NCBI RefSeq assembly: GCF_000299035.1
Contig: NZ_JH921517.1
Location: forward strand, 733,317 to 797,316
DNA from: Bacillus bingmayongensis
Lineage (GTDB): Bacteria; Bacillota; Bacilli; Bacillales; Bacillaceae_G
DNA length: 64,000 nt
Direction of reading: 5' to 3'
Shown: positions 56,970 through 64,000 of the stretch, piece by piece
Numbering within the stretch: the first letter of the stretch is position 1
How the letters are laid out: each line of letters starts with the position of its first letter
Made by a program: the position numbers and the translations under genes
The notes under the pieces: model-generated
Database searches by the model: none
Told to the model about the DNA's origin: nothing
The model's input: only the letters and a program-made list of their open reading frames with translations

Positions 56970-57359
56970 ATGAAGAATTGGGTTCAACTTAGAATTGCAC
57001 GCCCGACAGATAAATTTGAAGAAGTTATCGTATTTTATGAAGAAGGATTAGGTTTAAAACGGATAGGTGAGTTTCATAATCATGAAGGGTATGATGGAGT
57101 TATGTTTGGATTACCTGATGCAGAATACCATCTAGAGTTTACAAGACATGTGGATGGCAGTCCATGCCCAGCTCCAACAAAAGATAATCTACTTGTATTT
57201 TATATGACTCAGAGAGCCGAAATTGAAAAAGTAGCTAACAGGTTACATACAATGGGGCACCATGAAGTTGAGCCAGAAAATCCATACTGGAAAGAAAAAG
57301 GGATTACAATAGAAGATCCTGATGGATGGAGAATTGTACTTATGCATAAAGAGAAATAA
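56970..57359 (+). CDS. VOC-family (glyoxalase/bleomycin resistance-like) protein
   Basis: This is a 129-residue metalloenzyme or binding protein of the vicinal oxygen chelate superfamily. Two beta-alpha-beta-beta-beta units are visible, with YHLEFT (Glu) and the end motif ITIEDPDGWRIVLM. The substrate is unknown. GGGAGGG precedes ATG 56970. A truncated copy lies 11.6 kb to the left (45392-45540) beside a bcr1-like element. Confidence 0.87.
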   Translation: MKNWVQLRIARPTDKFEEVIVFYEEGLGLKRIGEFHNHEGYDGVMFGLPDAEYHLEFTRHVDGSPCPAPTKDNLLVFYMTQRAEIEKVANRLHTMGHHEVEPENPYWKEKGITIEDPDGWRIVLMHKEK

Positions 57360-57377
57360 AAGTAGTATATTCATAAA

Positions 57378-57430
57378 AAAAGAGTCTGTTTTGATGATAA
57401 TCTCTTCAAAATAGACTCCGATATTTTTTG
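57378..57430. terminator. Bidirectional terminator
   Basis: GAGTCTGTTTTGA and TCAAAATAGACTC (one mismatch) are flanked by A on the left and T on the right. It serves the convergent VOC and YczE-like genes. Confidence 0.82.
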
Positions 57431-57449
57431 TAAACGAAGATTTATATGT

Positions 57450-58094
57450 TTATAAATTTGCGCTAACCGGGTCTTTCTTTTTCCTCTCTAAATTATTTAA
57501 AAACATTTGAAATGCTTTAAATGATTGCTGAAATATTGGACTTTGGATAAAAGTATATAAGAATGTCACGATAAAAACAGGACCTCCTAGAATATATCCA
57601 ATTACTAACACAATACTTTCCACAATGATTCTAGCACGACTTACAGATAATCCAGTTTTATCCGAGATGGCAAGCATAAATCCATCTCGTGGTCCTGCAC
57701 CAATTCCCGCAGCAACATACATACCGCCTCCAATCCCTGTAATTATAATTCCAGCCAGTAAAATAAGAAGATTTATCCACAAATAATGAGTGGCTTGAGG
57801 AAGAACGTTCAGTCGTAAGAAAAAGTCCATAATAGGACCGATTAGTAGTGCATTTAAGAATGTCCCTACGTTTATGTACCTTGGATCTACTACTAAAGAA
57901 ACAAGAACGAGAAATAAACCGCATATTACACTCCATGTACCAATTGTCCATCCGAATCGTTGAAATAATGCCATATTTAGAACTTCCCATGGATGCAAAC
58001 CAAGGAATTTAACCTTCACCGCAATAGCGTTACCGAGTCCAAAGAAAGTTAGTCCTAAGAAAAAAAGAAAATACCGAAAGAGTGTGAGCCCCAT
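57450..58094 (-). CDS. YczE/YitT-type membrane protein
   Basis: This 214-residue protein has about five membrane helices. It matches the YczE family (FGLGNAIAVKVKFLGLHPWE, GGGMYVAAGIGAGPRDGFML). B. subtilis YczE affects surfactin production, but a general function is not known. TAGGGGGATTC precedes the start. Confidence 0.8.
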   Translation of the reverse strand: MGLTLFRYFLFFLGLTFFGLGNAIAVKVKFLGLHPWEVLNMALFQRFGWTIGTWSVICGLFLVLVSLVVDPRYINVGTFLNALLIGPIMDFFLRLNVLPQATHYLWINLLILLAGIIITGIGGGMYVAAGIGAGPRDGFMLAISDKTGLSVSRARIIVESIVLVIGYILGGPVFIVTFLYTFIQSPIFQQSFKAFQMFLNNLERKKKDPVSANL

Positions 58095-58230
58095 TTTGAA
58101 TCCCCCTAGTATTGTATATAATTATGTATGTTACATATTAAAATTCAATTATACAAATATTTTGTCTTTTTTATAAAAATAAATAACTTCAGTTTTTATG
58201 TGTGTTTAATAATCAAAAAAAGGAACTATT

Positions 58231-58387
58231 TTTATCCCGCATTAACAGGCAGTAATACTCCCATCTCAAAATTCGGCGAAAGCAAAGAAGTTAGGTGAGA
58301 GATAAACTGCCCGTAAAAGCCCGATTGGTGAGGGCTAATAATCAGTGGGGGATGGAGAACCCCCCACTGATTAAAGTTTCACTTTAT
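58231..58387 (+). repeat. bcr1-like cereus-group repeat, copy 2
   Basis: This 157-base element has TTTAT at both ends (58231-58235, 58383-58387). It shares several identical blocks and the orientation with copy 1 at 45240-45396, though it diverges in the left half. The stem GTGGGGG/CCCCCAC near 58343-58370 is intact here and weaker in copy 1. Confidence 0.8.
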
Positions 58388-58579
58388 TCTTATGGGCTGT
58401 TACTATTTTAAGAAGAATACATATATTTTTATGCTTTAACTAAGGAAGAGCATGCATTTTTATGTGGACAAAATACGAAATGTAACAGAAAAAACGATAT
58501 GGTTACAGTTAAAAACTTTAAAAAATTTCACCATGAGGATTATAATAAAGAGAGATTCATGAAAAAGGAGTGAAATGAT

Positions 58580-59812
58580 TTGAAACAAGAGCTTATAGAA
58601 AGATTTACAAGATATGTGAAGATAGATACACAATCAAATGAAGAAAGTCATACAGTGCCATCAACACCGGGACAAATTGAATTTGGAAAATTATTAGTTG
58701 AAGAATTAAAACAAATTGGTTTGACAGAAGTAACGATGGATGAAAATGGATATGTCATGGCAACACTTCCTGCAAATACGGATAAAGATGTTCCTGTAAT
58801 TGGATTTTTAGCTCACTTAGATACAGCAACTGATTTTACAGGGAAGAATGTGAAACCACAAATTCATGAGAATTTTGATGGTAAGGCAATTACGTTGAAT
58901 AAAGAATTAAATGTAATTTTAACGCCAGAGTTATTTCCAGAATTACAATCATATAAAGGTCATACTTTAATTACAACTGATGGAACAACACTTCTTGGTG
59001 CAGATGATAAAGCAGGTCTTACAGAAATTATGACTGCTATGAATTATTTATTACATAACCCACAAATTAAACACGGGAAGATTAGAGTAGCATTTACGCC
59101 TGATGAAGAAATCGGTCGTGGACCATCTCATTTTGATGTGAAAGCTTTTGGAGCGTCTTTTGCTTACACAATGGACGGAGGTCCACTTGGGGGACTAGAG
59201 TATGAGAGTTTCAATGCTGCAAGTGCAAAGCTTACTTTTAAAGGAAATAATACGCATCCTGGAACAGCAAAAAATAAAATGCTCAATGCAAGTAAATTAG
59301 CGATGGAATTTCATGGGGAATTACCAGGAGAAGAAGCGCCAGAATATACAGAGGGATATGAAGGATTCTATCATCTTATTTCTATAAATGGTGATGTTGA
59401 GCAAAGTAAAGCACATTACATTATTCGAGATTTTGATCGTGAAAATTTTGGAGCCCGTAAAGATAAGATCAAAAGTATTACAAAGCAAATGCAAGAAAAG
59501 TATGGTGAAGAAAATATAATTCTTGAGATGAATGATCAGTATTACAATATGCTTGAGAAAATTGAACCGGTCAGGGAAATTGTTGATATTGCATATGAGG
59601 CGATGAAAAACCTAGATATTGAACCAAACATTCAACCAATCCGTGGGGGAACGGATGGATCTCAATTATCATATATGGGCTTGCCAACGCCAAACATTTT
59701 TACTGGTGGAGAAAACTATCACGGTAAATTTGAATACGTTTCTGTAGATAACATGGAAAAGGCTGTTCAGGTTATTATAGAAATAGCACGATTATTTGAA
59801 GAGCAATCATAA
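58580..59812 (+). CDS. pepT: Peptidase T (tripeptidase)
   Basis: This is a zinc aminotripeptidase of the M20 family, 410 residues. Metal-site motifs are [14 protein letters not shown] (His and Asp), [12 protein letters not shown] (Asp) and [15 protein letters not shown] (catalytic Glu pair). [14 protein letters not shown] is PepT-specific. TTG 58580 follows AAAGGAG. It has its own terminator. B. cereus-group PepT proteins are of this length. Confidence 0.94.
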   Translation: MKQELIERFTRYVKIDTQSNEESHTVPSTPGQIEFGKLLVEELKQIGLTEVTMDENGYVMATLPANTDKDVPVIGFLAHLDTATDFTGKNVKPQIHENFDGKAITLNKELNVILTPELFPELQSYKGHTLITTDGTTLLGADDKAGLTEIMTAMNYLLHNPQIKHGKIRVAFTPDEEIGRGPSHFDVKAFGASFAYTMDGGPLGGLEYESFNAASAKLTFKGNNTHPGTAKNKMLNASKLAMEFHGELPGEEAPEYTEGYEGFYHLISINGDVEQSKAHYIIRDFDRENFGARKDKIKSITKQMQEKYGEENIILEMNDQYYNMLEKIEPVREIVDIAYEAMKNLDIEPNIQPIRGGTDGSQLSYMGLPTPNIFTGGENYHGKFEYVSVDNMEKAVQVIIEIARLFEEQS

Positions 59813-59814
59813 AA

Positions 59815-59856
59815 AAGAAATCCAGGTAGTGAAAAAATGCTGCCTGGATTTCTTTT
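59815..59856 (+). terminator. Terminator of pepT
   Basis: AAATCCAGG and CCTGGATTT arms, extended by inner pairs, around TGAAAAAATG, followed by T-rich sequence. Confidence 0.88.
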
Positions 59857-59886
59857 CGTTGAATTTTAAAATTTTACTTTGTCAGT

Positions 59887-59910
59887 GATATACTTATTTA
59901 TAAGTATATC
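59887..59910. promoter_or_regulatory. 24-base perfect palindrome upstream of the lactonase gene
   Basis: GATATACTTAT and ATAAGTATATC are 11-base arms with a TT centre, 80 bases before the start codon. Arm length and spacing suit a dimeric repressor. No regulator gene is adjacent. Confidence 0.6.
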
Positions 59911-59990
59911 AGGTATTTTCGCTTTCGCACCATATAATTCTTGCATCGATTTTTCATACATAATTTATATGTGAAAGGGGCATAAATGTT

Positions 59991-61049
59991 ATGAATAAGG
60001 ATGAATTTCTCGGATATATAGGCACGTATACAAAAGGAAATAGTAAAGGGATTTATAGATTTGTGCTTGATATAAAAGCAGGGACGATTAAGGATATAAA
60101 AGTAGTAGCGAATATAGGAAGCCCTACTTATTTATCTATTAGTCACGATAATCAGTACCTTTATTCCGTTGTAAGAAAAGATCAATCAGGGGGAGTTGCC
60201 GCTTTTTCAATTAACAGTGAAACAAAAAATCTTGACATAATAAATATGCAAATTTCAGATGGGCCATCACCTTGTCACCTGAGTATAAAGCAAGAAGAGA
60301 TTGCAGTAGTTATGGCTAATTATCATAAAGGAACAATTGAATCCTATATAATAAATAAAGAACAGGGAAGTATAAATCCTGTAACATCAATTGTTCAACA
60401 TAGCGGTTCTGGTCCGAATAAAGAGCGACAAGAAAAGTCGCATGCTCATTATGCAGGTTTTACGCCGGATCAGAAATATGTGGTAGCGATTGATTTAGGA
60501 ATAGATAAATTGATTACATATAAAGAAAGTGACGGGAAACTAACAGAGGTTCATAGCTTATCTGTCAATCCAGGAAGTGGACCAAGGCATCTTGCGTTTC
60601 ATCCAAGTGGAAAATATGCTTACGTAATGACTGAGCTTAGTTCTGAAGTTATTGTTTTAACATACGATGAACAAAATGGTAGCTTTGAAGTCATACAGTA
60701 TATCTCTACATTGCCTAAAAAATATAGTGAAAGTAATTCTGGAAGTGCGATTCATATTACTTCTGATGGACGCTTTGTGTACGCAGCAAACAGAGGACAT
60801 AATAGTATTTCTATCTTTCGTGTGAATCAGGACTCGGGGAAGCTTACTTTTGTTGAAACTGTATCGACAGAAGGGGATTGGCCACGAGATTTTGCTTTAG
60901 ACCCAACTGAAAAATTCGTTGTTGTTTCAAATGAAAAATCTAGTAACCTTGTTTTATTTTTAAGAAATAAATCTACAGGAAAATTAACACTTTTACAATC
61001 GGATGTAATTGTGCCAGACCCAGTATGTATAAAGTTTTTACATGATTGA
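59991..61049 (+). CDS. Lactonase-family beta-propeller (6-phosphogluconolactonase-like)
   Basis: This 352-residue protein of the YkgB/Pgl (YbhE) family has a seven-bladed propeller. Typical blade ends are visible (GYIGTYTKGNSKGIYRFVL, GSGPRHLAFHPSGKYAYVM, EGDWPRDFALDPTEKFVVVS). In E. coli the relative hydrolyses 6-phosphogluconolactone; the substrate here is not tested. AAAGGGG lies eleven bases before ATG 59991, a slightly long spacing. A perfect palindrome upstream suggests regulation. Confidence 0.87.
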   Translation: MNKDEFLGYIGTYTKGNSKGIYRFVLDIKAGTIKDIKVVANIGSPTYLSISHDNQYLYSVVRKDQSGGVAAFSINSETKNLDIINMQISDGPSPCHLSIKQEEIAVVMANYHKGTIESYIINKEQGSINPVTSIVQHSGSGPNKERQEKSHAHYAGFTPDQKYVVAIDLGIDKLITYKESDGKLTEVHSLSVNPGSGPRHLAFHPSGKYAYVMTELSSEVIVLTYDEQNGSFEVIQYISTLPKKYSESNSGSAIHITSDGRFVYAANRGHNSISIFRVNQDSGKLTFVETVSTEGDWPRDFALDPTEKFVVVSNEKSSNLVLFLRNKSTGKLTLLQSDVIVPDPVCIKFLHD

Positions 61050-61070
61050 TTAGAGCTAGTTTATAATATG

Positions 61071-61116
61071 AATAATAGATAGGTTTTACCTATTGAAATG
61101 AAACCTATCTATTATT
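61071..61116. terminator. Bidirectional terminator
   Basis: Perfect 16-base arms, AATAATAGATAGGTTT and AAACCTATCTATTATT, lie between the convergent lactonase and alkA genes. Confidence 0.88.
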
Positions 61117-61128
61117 GTGCTTAAGAAT

Positions 61129-62232
61129 TTAATATAGGACTCGCCATAAATAAAAAGTCGCATAGGATTCCCAATCCTTCCATGCTGAAGCGTACTCTCT
61201 TATTTCTTTTTTTGATGGTTTATTCTCTGATCCTGTTAAAAGTTTAATCACATTATGCAGGCCAACATCATCAATTGGAAAAGCAGAAGGGCATCTTAAA
61301 CAACGCATTAAAACATAATTTGCTGTCCATGGTCCGATACCACGTATGTCAGTTAAGGTTTTTTCAGCATTTTTTAGGTCGATTTGTATGAATGCCTCTT
61401 TATTTAGGCTACCTGTTGTAATGAGTTTTGCGACGTCAATAAGGTATTCGCATTTCCTCGTAGTCATTTTTAATTTTGTTAGATCCTCTACTGTTAGGTT
61501 TGCAATGACCTCTGGTGATGGGAATATCCAATATTTTCGTCCATCCCACTCTATATATTCACCGAATGATTCAACAAATCGCCTTTTTAACGTATAGGCA
61601 AATGTGAGATTAATTTGTTGACCGAGAATACCCCAGCATAGCGCCTCAAATAAATCAGGAATTCCCATATTGCGTAGTCCGTAATATTCTTTGATTGGTT
61701 TAGAAAGAAGTACATCGTTTTTTGCTATAGCGTAAAATGGAGTTAAATCCGTATCTAAATCGAACCATTCTCTTACATATCTCGCTACTGTAGCACGAAC
61801 CCATTTTTTTAAAGGAGCTCTATCTCCTAAAAAGCGGATATGGATGTTTCCTTCAGCATCTATGCTTGTCTCGATTAAAGGATTTACTCCTTCAATCGGA
61901 ACTACTCTATAAATTTTGTTATTTTCAATGTGGAACATACATTCATTTTTGGAACGTGAAAGATAGTGCAAATTCTGTTTAAAGCTAAATTCTTTCGGAA
62001 CAATTAATTTTATGTTTTCACCATAATCTTTCCAGGCTCCATATGGAAGACCAGAACAACAATTTTTACAAGGCTGGTAACCAGTTCGTTCAGCTTCTTT
62101 TCTAGATTTTAATTCTATATTGTTTTTTGTAGAGCGTTTTTGTTTACAATAAGGAAAACAGTAGATTTTCGTTGTTTTTTCACCTATAAAATATGGAGCA
62201 TCCCATTCAAAAGGACTTCTAGTATTCTTCAT
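61129..62232 (-). CDS. alkA: 3-methyladenine glycosylase AlkA with N-terminal Ada zinc domain
   Basis: This is a base-excision glycosylase for alkylated bases, 367 residues. Residues 1-65 are an Ada-type zinc domain with all four Cys (KIYCFPYCKQ, YQPCKNC). Then comes the AlkA N-domain and the HhH-GPD domain with LTDIRGIGPWTANYVLMRCL. The catalytic Asp lies in FPIDDVGL. ATG 62232 follows GGAGGAGG. It is the last gene of the adaA-ogt-alkA operon. The AraC helix-turn-helix found in some Ada-AlkA proteins is absent, so the zinc domain is joined straight to the glycosylase. Confidence 0.9.
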   Translation of the reverse strand: MKNTRSPFEWDAPYFIGEKTTKIYCFPYCKQKRSTKNNIELKSRKEAERTGYQPCKNCCSGLPYGAWKDYGENIKLIVPKEFSFKQNLHYLSRSKNECMFHIENNKIYRVVPIEGVNPLIETSIDAEGNIHIRFLGDRAPLKKWVRATVARYVREWFDLDTDLTPFYAIAKNDVLLSKPIKEYYGLRNMGIPDLFEALCWGILGQQINLTFAYTLKRRFVESFGEYIEWDGRKYWIFPSPEVIANLTVEDLTKLKMTTRKCEYLIDVAKLITTGSLNKEAFIQIDLKNAEKTLTDIRGIGPWTANYVLMRCLRCPSAFPIDDVGLHNVIKLLTGSENKPSKKEIREYASAWKDWESYATFYLWRVLY

Positions 62233-62253
62233 TTGCAACCTCCTCCAGTATTT

Positions 62254-62772
62254 CTAGTGCTTTTTTTCTAGTGTCAATAATTCTCTTTTCATTTCTAAAC
62301 CACCTCTAAACCCAGTTAACTTTCCATTCTTTCCAATTACACGGTGACAAGGGATTGTAATTAATAGAGGATTTGCACCAATCGCGGTACTAACAGCACG
62401 TACTGATTTTGGTTTTTGAATAAGCTTTGCAATATCTGAGTAGGAATAGGTTTTCCCATACGGAATTTCACGTAATGCATTCCAAACAGTTAATTGGAAA
62501 GGAGTTCCGTGAACATCAACAGGACATGTAAATACTTCACGTTGATTTTTTAGGTATTCTACTAGTTCTTGAACATATGGCTGTAGCTTTAGGGGATCTT
62601 GGACTAAAGTATGTTTCGGAAAATGTTTTTTCGTCCAAGTTGTTAATTCTTCAAAAGTTTGATTTTGAGATCCTATAAAGCATAATCCTGTTGATGTTGC
62701 GGCAATATACATATGCCAATTTTCATGAACAAATAGCGTCCAATATATAATTTGATTTGTTTTAGATTTCAT
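62254..62772 (-). CDS. ogt: O6-methylguanine-DNA methyltransferase
   Basis: This suicide enzyme takes the methyl group from O6-methylguanine onto its own Cys. The 172-residue protein has the active-site motif IPCHRVIGKNGKLTGFRGG and ends in a short basic tail. It corresponds to B. subtilis AdaB or Ogt. It starts one base after the adaA stop, with GAGGT in the end of adaA as ribosome site, so translation is coupled. Confidence 0.93.
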   Translation of the reverse strand: MKSKTNQIIYWTLFVHENWHMYIAATSTGLCFIGSQNQTFEELTTWTKKHFPKHTLVQDPLKLQPYVQELVEYLKNQREVFTCPVDVHGTPFQLTVWNALREIPYGKTYSYSDIAKLIQKPKSVRAVSTAIGANPLLITIPCHRVIGKNGKLTGFRGGLEMKRELLTLEKKH

Positions 62773-62773
62773 A

Positions 62774-63370
62774 CTATTGTACCTCGTTTATATGATTCAT
62801 TTTTCGATATTCAGTAGGGGTATACCCCGTTTTTCTTTTAAACAATGTTGCAAAATGTGCAGTGTTGGGTATACCGACAGCAAACCCGATTTCCATAATT
62901 GTTTGATTTGTATCTGTAAGATATTGCATTGCTTTAGTGATCCTTATTTGTTGTATATATTCTAGTGGAGTGATACCTTTCATTCTCTTAAAAGTACGCT
63001 GTAAATGATAGGGACTGCCGTGACACATATCGGCAAGTATTTCGAGAGTTAATGGTTGGCGATAATTGTTATCAATGTACTTTATAATTTGTGTTACCCA
63101 ATCTTCATCAGGTAACTTTAGTCCATTTGGTTTACAACGTTTGCATGGACGAAATTTTTCGGATAATGCTTGCTGTGCATTGAGAAAAATGCGGACATTG
63201 TTTTTGTTAGGTGTTCTAGATTTACATGATGGGCGGCAAAAAATACCTGTTGTTTTTACAGCGTAAAAAAACTTGTCATCATAAGAAGAATCGTTGTGTA
63301 TAATTGCTTGCCAGCGTTCATCCGTCAAATTATTTACACTTGTTTCTAATCGTAATCTCTCATTTTGCAT
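62774..63370 (-). CDS. adaA: Adaptive-response activator AdaA
   Basis: This is the methylphosphotriester sensor and transcription activator. The zinc domain (residues 25-80) has GIFCRPSCKSR and FRPCKRCKP; the first Cys accepts methyl from DNA phosphotriesters. An AraC helix-turn-helix pair follows (LEILADMCHGSPYHLQRTFK, GFAVGIPNTAHFATLFKRKT). At 198 residues it is of AdaA length, without the methyltransferase domain, which is separate (ogt). GGAGGTGATTCC gives a strong start. It probably activates its own operon after alkylation damage. Confidence 0.93.
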   Translation of the reverse strand: MQNERLRLETSVNNLTDERWQAIIHNDSSYDDKFFYAVKTTGIFCRPSCKSRTPNKNNVRIFLNAQQALSEKFRPCKRCKPNGLKLPDEDWVTQIIKYIDNNYRQPLTLEILADMCHGSPYHLQRTFKRMKGITPLEYIQQIRITKAMQYLTDTNQTIMEIGFAVGIPNTAHFATLFKRKTGYTPTEYRKMNHINEVQ

Positions 63371-63574
63371 GGAATCACCTCCGAAATTAGTATACCCTGA
63401 AACAAGTACGTATGTACGTATTTATGAATGTAAGAGCAAGATTACAAAGATGAAAAATGATAGTCTTTTTATCATTTTAACCGAGAAGACCCCTTCTTCT
63501 AAATGGAGTGAAGGTGGGGGAGTTCAATATGTGTTAGCATGTAAGTAGAAAATAAAAATATGGGACAAGTATTG

Positions 63575-63580
63575 TATAAT
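63575..63580 (+). promoter_or_regulatory. -10 element of exoA
   Basis: TATAAT, preceded by a TG-type extension (TTG), lies 28 bases before the exoA start. No good -35 is seen. Confidence 0.55.
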
Positions 63581-63608
63581 GCTATGACATCAAGAGGAGG
63601 AACAAAAA

Positions 63609-64000
63609 GTGAAATTTATTTCGTGGAATGTAAATGGCTTACGAGCGGTTATTGCAAAAGGCGGTTTCATAGAATACTTAGAAGAAACGGATGCGGATAT
63701 TTTTTGTTTACAGGAAATTAAATTGCAGAGTGGGCAAATCAATCTAAATCCTAAGGGGTACCATGTGTATTGGAATTATGCTGTGAAAAAAGGTTATTCA
63801 GGAACTGCTATTTTTACAAAAAAAGAACCACTTTCTGTTACATATGGTTTAGGAATTGAAGAGCATGATCAAGAAGGAAGATTAATCACATTAGAATTTG
63901 AAAAATTTTATATGCTAACGCTCTATACACCGAATGCTAAACGGGGGTTAGAACGTTTAGATTATCGAATGAAATGGGAGGATGCCTTCTTATCTTATAT
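63609..64000 (+). CDS. exoA: Exodeoxyribonuclease III / AP endonuclease, 5' part
   Basis: The frame begins at GTG 63609 behind AAGAGGAGGAAC and runs off the right edge (130 codons). MKFISWNVNGLRAVIAKGGF and FCLQEIKLQ carry the metal-binding Asn and Glu of the exonuclease III family, followed by WNYAVKKGYSGTAIFTKKEP and YTPNAKRGLERLDYR. The product cuts abasic sites, completing the base-excision path after the AlkA glycosylase. The C-terminal half is outside the window. Confidence 0.92.
   Translation, partial: MKFISWNVNGLRAVIAKGGFIEYLEETDADIFCLQEIKLQSGQINLNPKGYHVYWNYAVKKGYSGTAIFTKKEPLSVTYGLGIEEHDQEGRLITLEFEKFYMLTLYTPNAKRGLERLDYRMKWEDAFLSY

Noticed and set aside
63400-63420. Alternating TACGTA repeats before adaA
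   Set aside because: Short direct repeats without clear symmetry to an Ada box; no support as an operator.
63294-63548. 84-codon ORF upstream of exoA
   Set aside because: It overlaps the adaA start on the other strand, has no ribosome site and no protein-like features.

Overview
The window is a low-GC Gram-positive chromosome segment whose gene content and order match the Bacillus cereus group. The core block running spoIIIE, ymfFHIJK, rodZ-like, pgsA, cinA, recA, rny, ymdB, spoVS, korAB, miaB, ricA, cotE, mutS, mutL is typical of Bacillus. Two copies of a short element resembling the cereus-group repeat bcr1 narrow it further. No rRNA, tRNA, CRISPR array, insertion sequence or prophage was recognised.

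Region 1 (1-6780) holds the 3' end of spoIIIE, then a sigma-A promoter, a guanine-class riboswitch, a GntR/UTRA regulator and a four-gene BMP-type nucleoside ABC importer (NupNOPQ-like). Region 2 (6900-30730) is conserved housekeeping. It covers an M16 peptidase pair with a reductase tied to EF-P modification, lipid synthesis, cinA-recA with a LexA box, RNase Y with a possible attenuator in its leader, spoVS behind a sigma-H-like promoter, a 2-oxoacid:ferredoxin oxidoreductase, miaB with a folded leader, ricA, cotE, and mutSL.

Region 3 (30730-45110) is an accessory stretch with much decay. It has an amino acid permease next to a serine dehydratase remnant, a small protein gene broken by an in-frame stop, a truncated aldose epimerase, and an old-yellow-enzyme remnant. 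Intact genes here include a phospho-beta-glucosidase with its GntR regulator, a DUF4180 protein, an AAT-family permease, a MocR regulator, YfmQ, and a divergent YeiL/HAD pair.

Region 4 (45190-58390) is the most interesting part. A very large multicopper oxidase has the length and the permuted copper-ligand order of MnxG, the Mn(II) oxidase of marine Bacillus spores. Around it lie a CopC/CopD-like membrane protein, a four-helix membrane protein and five small soluble proteins, at least three of which share a beta-rich module. Matches to the sigma-K -10 element precede several of these genes, so the cluster probably acts late in the mother cell and at the spore surface. Directly repeated VOC-gene sequences and directly repeated bcr1-like elements bracket the cluster, suggesting it can be gained or lost as a unit.

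Region 5 (58390-64000) holds pepT, a lactonase-family propeller protein, and an adaptive-response operon adaA-ogt-alkA in which AlkA carries its own Ada-type zinc domain. The 5' part of exoA closes the window. DNA repair genes thus appear three times: recA, mutSL and ada/alkA/exoA.
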